Shown: positions 55,941-64,000 of the stretch, piece after piece
Numbering within the stretch: the stretch's first letter is position 1
Layout: each line of letters opens with the position of its first letter
Assembly (NCBI GenBank): GCA_017311185.1
Contig: JAESUZ010003883.1
Span: 806,001-870,000 of the forward strand
Reading direction: 5' to 3'
Length of the DNA stretch: 64,000 bases
Source: Proteles cristata cristata
Taxonomy: Eukaryota > Chordata > Mammalia > Carnivora > Hyaenidae
Notes under the pieces: model-generated
Seen by the model: only the letters and a program-made list of their open reading frames with translations
Told to the model about the DNA's origin: nothing
Databases searched by the model: none
Position numbers and translations under genes: made by a program

Positions 55941-56712
55941 ATCCGGGTTAGGTGTGAGTAAATTCTTTTGGTTCGTATATTCAGCTGGCCCATGGAGATG
56001 AGGAGCTGTAGGTGTGCCTCCAGTACTCCGCTTGCTGACGTACTGCTTCCTGCAGACACGTCTTGCCTCTGCGGTTCCTCATTCACGTTGACGTCCCTGG
56101 CGTCAGCTTGTTGCCAGTCAAGGTCCAGGAATCTTCTGCCACCAGTTTGGCCTTATTTTGTAAACGACAGATTGCTGGATTTCTGTCATAGAATATGCCA
56201 CATACTTTGAAAGCTATACTTTTCTGGCTTTATCGGAGATCTACAACTTCAATATCCTCCTGCAGTATCTTTCTGCTCTCTTCTCTGACCTTCATTGTGT
56301 GTAGGCTTATAGATAGCTTCTGGCTGCACAGAAATTGAAGTCTCTTTCTGTTACATTTCACTTCACATTGTGATATCTAAGGAGAAAATAAGGAAACAAA
56401 ATCTTTGTTTTATTGTGTAACAATAGGACATTAAAATTTTAAATTTTAAAACGTGTATATAATATAGCCTCCTGGATAAAATGTATTTAGTGCTTCTCTA
56501 AACACTGGATACATAGATTACATGCAGTTATTCCCACTCCTACGTCACCTTCTGGAGAATTACTCTCTACTTAAATTGTTTTAAGTTGAATAAGAAGACT
56601 AAAGGCCACGAATACTTAAGAATAAATATAAATTGACAAATTATAAAAAATATACACCAGTTTATGAATCTACCTGTAATATATAAAGGTCCGTAATCTC
56701 CATTCCTTAATG
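55941..56712. other. No gene; CpG-richer patch then unassigned sequence
   Basis: About 55940-56200 holds many more CpG sites than the surrounding DNA, including two TGACGT words at 56036-56041 and 56089-56094. An 80-codon plus-strand frame over it has no recognisable domain. The remainder is AT-rich. Confidence 0.45.
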
Positions 56713-56728
56713 TACACCAAGTATTTTT

Positions 56729-58650
56729 TTTATTTTATTTTATTTTTTTTATTTTTTTTTTTTTACAAATAGTTTATTGTCAAATTAGTTTCCACATAAC
56801 ACCCAGTGATCATCCCCACAAGTGTCCTCCTCCATGCCCATCCCTCCCTCCCCCCACATCCATCAGTCCTCAGTTTTTGTCAGCATTCAAGAGTCTCTCA
56901 TGGTTTGCCTCTCTCCCTTTCCCCCACCATTTCTCCCCTTCTTCTCCCCCTTGTTCCTCAGTTAAGGTCCTCCTAATCCTCCTATACGTGCACACATATG
57001 ATATTTGTCCTTCTCTGCCTGACTTATTTCACTCAGCATAAGTGGACCCTCAAGGTCCATCATGTTGCTACACATGGCCAGATTTCATTGTTTCTCATTG
57101 CCATGTAGTATTCCATGGTATAGATAAACCACATCTTCTTGATCCATTCGTCCGTTGATGGACACTTAGGCTCTTTCCATGTGTTAGCTATTGTGGAGAG
57201 TGCTGCTATGAACATTGGGGTACATGTGCTCCTATGCATCAACATTTCTGTATCCCTTAGGTAAATTCCTAGCAGTGCTATTGCTGGGTCATAGGGGAGT
57301 TCTATTGTTAGTTTCCTGAGGAACCTCCACACTGTTTTCCAGAGGGGCTGTACCCGTTTACATTCCCACCAACAGTGTAGGAGGGTGCCCGTTCTCCACA
57401 TCCTCGCCAGCATCTAGAGTTCTCTGATTGGCTCATTTTAGCCACTCTGACTGGCGTGAGGTGGTATCTCAGTGTGGTTTTGATTTGTATTTCCCTGATG
57501 AGGAGCGATGCTGAGCATCGTTTCATGTGTCTGTTGGCCATCTGGATGTCCTCTTTGAAGTGTCTGTTCATATCTTCTGCCCATTTCTTCACTGGGTTGT
57601 TTGTTTTTCGGGCGTGTAGTTTGGTGAGTTCCTTGTAGATTCTGGATATCAACCCTTTATCTGATATGTCATTTGCAACTATGTTTTCCCATTCCGTTGG
57701 TTGCCTATTAATTTTCTGGGTTGTTTCCTTGGCTGTGCAGAAGCTTTTAATCTTGATGAGGTCCCAACAGTTTATTTTTGCTCTTGATTCCCTTGCTTTT
57801 GGGGATGTGTCAAGTAAGAAGTTGCTGCGGTGGAGGTCAAGGAGGTTGTTTCCTGCTTTCTCCTCTAGGGTGTTGATAGTTTCCTGTCTCACGTTCAGGT
57901 CCTTTATCCATTTTGAGTTTATTTTTGTGCATGGTGTGAGAAAATGATCTAGTTTCATTCTTCTGCATGTTGCTGTCCAGTTCTCCCAACACCATCTGTT
58001 AAAAAGGCTGTCGTTTTTCCATCGGATATTCTTTCCTGCTTTGTCAAAGATTAGTTGGCTGTATACTTTTGGGTCCACTTCTGAGTTCTCAATTCTGTTC
58101 CATTGGTCTATGGGTCTGTTTTTGTGCCAATACCATACTGTCTTGATGATGACAGCTGTGTAGTAGAGGCTAAAGTCTGGGATAGTGATCCCTCCCGTTT
58201 TGGTTTTATTTTTCAGGATTACTTTGGCTATTCGGGGTCTTTAGTGGTTCCATACAAATTTTAGGATAGTTTGTTCTAGTTTTGAAAGTATGCTGGTGCA
58301 ATTTTGATTGGGATTGCATTGAATGTGTAAATAGCTTTGGGTAGTAATGACATCTTAACTATATTTATTCTTCCTATCCATGAGCATGGAATGTTTTTCC
58401 ACTTCTTTGTGTCTTCTTCAATTTCCTTCATAAGTTTTCTATAGTTTTCATCATACAGATCTCTTGTATCCTTGGTTAGGTTTATTCCGAGGTATTTTAT
58501 GGTTTTTTGTGCAGTTGTGAATGGGATCAGTTTCTTGATTTTTCTTTCTGTTGCTTCATTGTTGGTGTATAAAAATGCAACCGATTTCTGTACATTGATT
58601 TTGTACCCTGCAACTTGGCTGAATTCTTGGATCAGTTCTAGTAGGCTTCT
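56729..58650 (-). mobile_element. Young LINE-1, 5'-truncated, 1.9 kb
   Basis: Minus-strand copy running from ORF2 to the felid 3' end. The tail shows on the plus strand as (TTTTA)n and T-runs at 56729-56763. A perfect 16-bp duplication tacaccaagtattttt lies at 56713-56728 and 58651-58666. The copy aligns closely with the LINE-1 pieces at 44922 and 55303. Confidence 0.97.
57000..58650 (-). pseudogene. LINE-1 ORF2 fragment with frameshift and stops
   Basis: The minus strand encodes the end of the reverse transcriptase domain ([19 protein letters not shown], then [18 protein letters not shown], in 58276-58650), then a 256-codon frame at 57308-58078 covering much of the ORF2p C-terminal region, and the last part with a Cys-rich segment ([20 protein letters not shown]) in 57060-57413. 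A stop near 58239 and a one-base deletion near 57390 (cccgttctcc here, cccgtttctcc in the copy at 45.5 kb) break the frame. The endonuclease domain and the catalytic FADD region are absent by truncation. It is non-functional. Confidence 0.92.
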
Positions 58651-58892
58651 TACACCAAGTATTTTTATATCTTGAAATATTTTTCCTAATTTCAAATAAA
58701 AATACTACCTTGGATTTGATATACATTCCTTTAGTTACCAAAAGAGAGAAATTTTTCATATTTTAGTGGAATATTTGCATTTTCCTTTGGGAATTGACTT
58801 TTTAAATCTTTTGCCTTCATTTTTCTTTTCTCGTTTTAATCTATAACAATTTAAGACTTTTTCTATTAAGAATATTAAGACTTTGCCATCTA

Positions 58893-59109
58893 GGGGCGCT
58901 GGGTGGCTTAGTCGGTTAAGCGTCCGACTTTCGCTTAGGTCATGATCTCGCGGTTCGTGGGTTCGAGCCCCGCGTCGGGCTCTGTGCTGACTGCCAGCTC
59001 AGAGCCTGGAGCCTGTTTCAGTCAGTGACTCCCTCTCTCTCTGACCCTCCCCTGCTCACGCTGTCTCTCTCTCTCTCCTAGAAATAAATAAAGATATTTA
59101 AAAAAAAAA
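58893..59109 (+). repeat. Young felid SINE (SINEC_Fc type) with a one-base head deletion
   Basis: Very close to the window's SINE consensus, but the head reads ggggcgctgggtggcttagt, lacking one C of the usual ggggcgcctgggtgg. Body gactgccagctcagagcctg, CT-rich part and A-rich tail are intact. I do not see a clean target duplication. Confidence 0.96.
58904..58980 (+). promoter_or_regulatory. Internal RNA polymerase III promoter of the SINE (A and B boxes)
   Basis: A box tggcttagtcgg at 58904-58915 fits TRGCNNAGYNGG fully. B box ggttcgagccc at 58970-58980 differs from GGTTCGANTCC at one place. Spacing is that of a tRNA gene. Intact boxes mean this copy could be transcribed, not that it is. Confidence 0.75.
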
Positions 59110-60169
59110 GATTCTAAGGCCTTTATGAGAATCTCCCTAAAGACTCATGCTTGCAAAAAGATGACCACTTGTTTCCCCCCAACGCAGAATTTTCTGGAAG
59201 GCCTGTGTTGTCTCACTAGTTGCTTAGTTTAGATGTAATTACTCTATTTTTGAGATGTAATTACTCTATGTTTGACTTTGTTGTAATCTGACCTCTGATC
59301 ACTCTCCTGCAGAGAGATCCCTCTGTCCGCCCACGTAACCAGCTCCACTGTTGTCTTCACTCACTTTTGACTTATGTGTTAATTATTCAGTGACTTGATT
59401 ACATACCTGGCTTGTGTTCTCCATCCTTGTGACCCTAACACGTGACTAGAGTTTCTTCCACCAGCTAGATTTCTTTCTTTCACCAAATCCTGTCTATTGC
59501 CTGGGAACACTTTTTCTTCTTTTCCAAGAAGTTCTAGTCAGAAATCTTGGCCCCGGTGACTTAACCATGGTTCTAGTGGCTTGTCTCACCCCAGCATTTT
59601 AGTCCATTTTGCCTGCCTAGTAATTTAAACAATGTTTTCAAATGGTTTCAGATCTGCACACATCAGACTACTAAATTCTTCAAAGATAATAATGAGTCAC
59701 TGAGGCAGTTTCAAAAATGTTTAACAGTCTGATGGAAATTTTAATTTCATAAATTTCAGTTAAGTACCCATTGACCCAAAGTTCTAATTATTTTCTTTTT
59801 GTTTAGAAAAATACGAGACAAAAGTTATTACCTTCTATAATTTAGTATAGACAAACATTCTGAAAATAAGTATCATTTGACCAGTGGAGGAGATAAATAT
59901 TAAAAGGATTTCTAATTATATTTAAAATATTTGTATCCACTACTCTCTAGAATCAATGGTGACATTTATCAGTTTAACTCTATAATTATGACTTAAATGG
60001 ATTATCATATGTTGTCTAAGGTTACTTCTCTCGGGTTTTCTTGTTTGTTTGTTTTTTCTTCCTCGCTTCTGAGAAATTGAACTTTAAGTCCTCTGTACTT
60101 TTCAAAAGAAGTTACATATGCTTTGGGAACTCATATGTTCGTCCCTTTGACAGCTACTTGCCTATTAGA
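59110..60169. other. No gene; unassigned sequence
   Basis: No supported gene or named repeat apart from a 22-bp-period tandem duplication at 59231-59269. Confidence 0.5.
59231..59269. repeat. Local tandem duplication, period 22
   Basis: agatgtaattactctat occurs at 59231-59247 and again at 59253-59269, separated by tttttg-type spacer. Confidence 0.85.
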
Positions 60170-60178
60170 AAAAAATCA

Positions 60179-60384
60179 GTGGACCCTGGGTGGCTCTGTC
60201 AATTAAAGTGTCTGACTCTTGATATTGCTCAGGTCATGATCTCATGGGTCATGAGCCATGTGGGCTCTGGGTTTACAGTGTGGAACCTGCTTGGGAGTTT
60301 CTCTCTACCTCTCATTCTGCCCCTCCCCCACTTGTGCTCACTCTTCTCTCTCTGTCTGTCAAAATAAATCAACAAATAAACATC
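60179..60384 (+). repeat. tRNA-derived carnivore SINE
   Basis: Shortened head (ggaccctgggtggctctgtc), tRNA part, CT-rich body and A-rich tail. aaaaaatca at 60170-60178 and 60385-60393 is its likely target duplication. Confidence 0.92.
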
Positions 60385-60393
60385 AAAAAATCA

Positions 60394-61959
60394 TTCATAT
60401 AGTTAAATGTATGTGTATTTAAGGCTCAGGGCCAAGAGGATCCTGAAGACTTAAGAAAATTAGAAAAGTAAATAGGATCTGTCTACTACTTTAATAGGTG
60501 AAGACCAGGTAAGGCGAGCAAAGATTGGCTGGTAATCAACTAAAAACAAAAAGATATGAAAGAAGTAGGTCAGTGTGCTGATTAAGCCATCAGATTGGCA
60601 CAAACCCCACAGCATGTCTTCTAGCAGCAGTGAGTAGGGTGTGTGTGCTGTGGTTTCTTTTCACATCATGGCTGGCTGGGGAAGCTTGGAGGTGATCAGC
60701 TAAGCTAAAAGCTATTAGTTCAAATGATTTTGATATTATTTATATTTTGGTTACATTTGTCTCTCTTGTATATTTTGTTTTGTGTATTTTTTTGTTAGTG
60801 TCATGTGACCCCCTTTAGAGGCTTGTTACTCTTGCTATCTGAAAGCCATCACTGAAATTTAAATTCATATTTTTCCTTTATAAACATTTGTAAGTTTGCA
60901 TTTACTCTGCAATACTTAGGAGAACACTCTCTATATTAACTGTACATTCCTCTGTGTTATGTGGGTTGAAGATACATGTTAAAGGAGGGATCTTTCAAGG
61001 TACATTTAGATAGAAGACGAGTTATGAACTGTAAAAGTTGAGGTATTGATAGAAACAAAGGGCTCTGTTACTTGCATTTTGTCTAGAGTATAGGCAAGCA
61101 GAGAGAGTCAACTGTAACACCCTAATACGACCTCTTCTAGCCTTTGTCTTGCCCAGAAAAGACATCCACCATTGTTGCTCGTTCCTGCTTCTATTCGCCC
61201 AAAGACTGAGATCTTTTCACCAGAGTAAGCCTTCTTTCCCCATGCTGGTACTAGTTGCAGACATTTTAAGATTTTCATCAATGACTGAAATAATGAGATG
61301 CATTAAGTACAGATGAATAGGTATCAGCAAATGTTATTGAGCAGACGAAGAAAAATGTTAGCTCTATTAATTCATCTTTATTATCGCTTAAGTTATGAGC
61401 TCTGTGTTTATATGTGTTTGTATATTTATGTGTCATAGTGACTAATATGGGTGAGAACAAGAAGCAGTCTTTTAAATCCACCAATAGATGTGCCACCTGA
61501 GAGCCAAAAAGAGCTATTGGCACATCATAGAATGTTTGAAGAATGTGTCATCCCAGAGACAGGCTCATTGTTTGTAATTATTGTTAGACAAAGGCAGAAA
61601 ATCTAAATATGGACAAAGTCAAAATTCCCAGAACTAAACACTGTGATACTGTGAAATGATTTATGCTAGGAAGAAACTTGGACTGCTATCAATAAATCCT
61701 GACAAAGCAGACCACTGTGCTATAGATTATAAGGTAGATTCTGCCAAAGTGAATTAACCAGCCCAAAGTCTGTAAATAACCATGTTTTCAGAAGACATAC
61801 ATATTTTTAGCAGCTTGAGAAACCAAGGACCTAACCTATAAATTGGAGAAACTTTTTAAAACCTTTGGATAATGAAATTTGCATAAAGAAGGGATTGTGT
61901 TTAAAACAAGCTCATACTTAGGAGTTTTGCCTCTTTTTATGATTTCCTGATGATTCTCT
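60394..61959. other. No gene; 1.6 kb of unassigned sequence
   Basis: No supported gene or named repeat. The minus-strand frame at 61278-61523 has no recognisable domain. Confidence 0.5.
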
Positions 61960-62670
61960 CAAGTCTCAGACCTGCATTTTCAAGTCTTCATGACATTTTT
62001 CACCTGGGTGGAGATTTGCTAATGTGGCTAACACAAAGTACACCAGTGCCACTCATCATTTTCACCCCACAGTTTAGCTCTTCCTCCCGACTTCTTGCTG
62101 ATGGTTTCCGATACTCATTTTTAGTCACAGAAGCTCAAGACCTCTGAGTGCTCTTTGATTTATCTCTCTCCTTTTCCCCATTACCAGTGATTCATCAGGG
62201 ACTGTCAATTCCTTCTCCCTACTGTCTCACACCGCCCTCTCTTCCTGTACATTACCCCAGCCCTAGTTAACAGTCTTATTACTGCTTTCCTAAACTACTG
62301 CTATAACTCTTCTCCCTGCCTCCAGTCTCACTTCTAATCTACTCATTCTGCATTTTGCTGCCAAATTAATCTTCCTAAAGTACAGTTTTGATTATGTCAC
62401 TCCTGCTCAATAACCTTCAAATCTCTCTTCTTTGCCTACCAAATACAGTTCAAACTTTTTAGCCTTTGACATTATGATCTAGGCTTATTTTTATGGGTAT
62501 AGCATTAATAGTTTTCTCTTGTTGAAACTCTAGCAAAACTGAACAAATCAACATTCTACAACAATTCTGGAAGCTTCTTTCCACCGAAGGTTTTAATAGT
62601 TATTTTTTTCTGCCTGGAATATTTTTAATGCTATCTACTAAAATCCTCTTGAGCTCTTCAGGAAAAGGAT
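61960..62670 (+). repeat. Long L2 LINE fragment, ancient
   Basis: Successive L2 phrases appear in order: gagtgctctttgatttatctctctcc, ctaaactactgctataactcttctccctgcctcc, attttgctgccaaattaatcttcc, gattatgtcactcctgctcaataacc and tctgcctggaatatttttaat. This is the best-preserved L2 in the window, about 0.7 kb. Confidence 0.8.
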
Positions 62671-63104
62671 CTTGAATACACAGGATAGAGTGTTCTCATG
62701 AGCATGTGTGAAGGCCTATAAGGAATGGGGTGAAGACAGAGGTGGAAAATAAAGGGAGAAGATGGATTAGTAGGGGTTGGAAGCCAGAGGCATGGAAATC
62801 TGGGAAGTCTGAGAATTCTTAATTTGAATCTGATATTCCAGTGCATTATAAAATTAAGCTTATAAAGGTAGGATGAAAAACCATTTTATTTAATAGTTTG
62901 TAAGTCTAAATTCTAAATATTCAGACATGTGTTCCACATGCCTCCATTTATAATCCTTCTCTGGGCCTTAAATATATTAGGAGCAGGTTTGCTTTTTACC
63001 CATAAAACCCAAGGCTTGAGCACATTGTCTGGGATCTAACAGATCTTTATTAATATTTATTGACTGTAGGAGGTAGTCTGCTATTTTTTCTTTGAAATTC
63101 CTGA
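62671..63104. other. No gene; unassigned sequence
   Basis: The minus-strand frame at 62658-62846 has no domain. Weak L2-like wording occurs near 63030-63070. Confidence 0.5.
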
Positions 63105-63116
63105 GCATGCATATGC

Positions 63117-63148
<32 letters not shown>

Positions 63149-63181
63149 GTATATATACATATATATACATATATATATATG
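63105..63181. repeat. (TA)n-rich palindromic tract
   Basis: Alternating TA dinucleotides broken by single G or C bases (atgtatatatatatatatgt, tatatacatatatatacata). The tract is largely self-complementary and can extrude a cruciform. Open frames over it are Ile/Tyr repeats only. Confidence 0.95.
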
Positions 63182-63660
63182 TTAAACACTAATCAGGAAT
63201 TGTCACGAAGAAAGGCATGGGATTAATATCATAAATAGCACTATGCTTTTTCGTGACTGCTACAGTCAACTTGTAAAGTAGAATGAAGACATTAAGCTTA
63301 TAAAGATTGAAACTTTGTAGAGGAGTCTAGTTCATATCCATAATTGACTCACATTGAAAATTTAGCCAAGTGTGCCCAATGTTGACATACAGTTTATCCA
63401 GAAGACAGACGGATTATGTTACAGCAGCTGTCTTCATAAGGATTTAGTATTGATGTCACTTAGAACATCCAACTTGACTATGTGTTTGTATAGGGCATTA
63501 CTATGAGCAAATATTGTTACGTTAGGGCTAATTTAATTAGTAATAAGGCACTTGAAAAAGACTTTACAATCCTAAAATTTATTTAAGTATATAAAACATA
63601 ACACTTTAAAATCTGTTTGAACATATGAATCACAAAGTCTTTGCACTTGGTGATAGGTGT

Positions 63661-63662
<2 letters not shown>
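63182..63662. other. No gene; unassigned sequence
   Basis: Nothing recognisable. Confidence 0.5.

Positions 63663-63695
<33 letters not shown>
63663..63695. repeat. (AC)16 microsatellite
   Basis: Pure AC array; likely length-variable and Z-DNA-prone. Confidence 0.97.
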
Positions 63696-63697
<2 letters not shown>

Positions 63698-64000
63698 CAT
63701 TGCAATACAGTTATCTAATGGGTGTGTTGGAGAAATAAGCTTTTTGAAATTATAATGGTCTGTGAGATGCATCTCAATATTGGTCCCATAACACTTGATA
63801 AGTTACTTATTTAGGAAAATAAAACATAGTCATATTTCATTGTTTCAAGCTATTAGCAAAAGAAAACAAGGTTAACATGTTTGGCAATGTATACTTATTA
63901 CCTTTGTTAAGGAAATATGAAGTGAAGGAAACTCGATGGTTAGAGAATACAATGTGGCAGTCATTTCCAAGAGGTTAAATTTCCTTCCAGCAGGTTGATA
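63696..64000. other. No gene; unassigned sequence to the window edge
   Basis: Nothing recognisable. Confidence 0.5.

Noticed and set aside
57308..58078. 256-codon open frame, the longest in the window, as a possible gene
   Set aside because: Its translation is LINE-1 ORF2 C-terminal sequence inside a 5'-truncated LINE-1 with a clear target duplication.
58904..58980. SINE heads as genuine tRNA genes
   Set aside because: They continue into the SINE body and A-rich tail, have target duplications, and do not fold as intact tRNAs with a proper acceptor end.
1..64000. An undescribed functional gene system
   Set aside because: After reading both strands, all strong signals are explained by known repeat classes or low complexity. 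What is left is unassigned sequence whose function cannot be judged without comparison to other genomes.

Overview
The window is mammalian nuclear DNA, almost certainly from a cat-family carnivore (Felidae). The clearest evidence is more than twenty copies of a tRNA-derived SINE of the felid SINEC_Fc type. Its head reads GGGGCGCCTGGGTGGC, it has tRNA-like pol III A and B boxes, a CT-rich body and a (AAATA)n/poly(A) tail. Three 5'-truncated young LINE-1 copies share one 3' end. The background is AT-rich and also carries old mammal-wide repeats (MIR, L2, L1M, MLT1, hAT). Family names come from memory of consensus sequences; no search was run.

I find no intact protein-coding gene, no convincing exon and no functional RNA gene. 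Every long open frame lies in a LINE-1, an endogenous retrovirus or low-complexity DNA. The window reads as intergenic or deep-intronic sequence built by nested retroelement insertion.

Layout. 0-2.6 kb: a LINE-1 3' half split by a SINE, plus two more SINEs. 3.5-5.0 kb: two solo LTRs, one on each strand. 7.65-12.52 kb: a decayed gammaretrovirus-like (class I) provirus on the minus strand. Its paired LTRs differ at roughly 15% of sites by hand count. It keeps gag, protease, reverse transcriptase and integrase fragments and only a stub of env. 12.5-38 kb: mostly single-copy-looking sequence with MIR, L2 and SINE insertions, a 250-bp polypyrimidine tract (20.6 kb) and a (CT)26 array (29.4 kb). 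38.3-38.8 kb: a third solo LTR with a perfect 4-bp target duplication. 39.5-44.9 kb: old L1M relics. 44.9-46.2 kb: a young LINE-1 inside an older SINE. 48-55 kb: MLT1 and a long minus-strand L1M/HAL1-like relic riddled with SINEs, including two SINEs that used the same target site. 55.3-58.65 kb: two young LINE-1 copies. 58.9-64 kb: SINEs, a long L2 and three simple repeats.

Nothing here forms a working gene system. The useful content is the insertion chronology read from nested elements and target-site duplications, the pattern of decay in the provirus, a few repeat-free stretches that deserve a conservation check, and several tracts able to form non-B DNA. I did not find an undescribed biological system.
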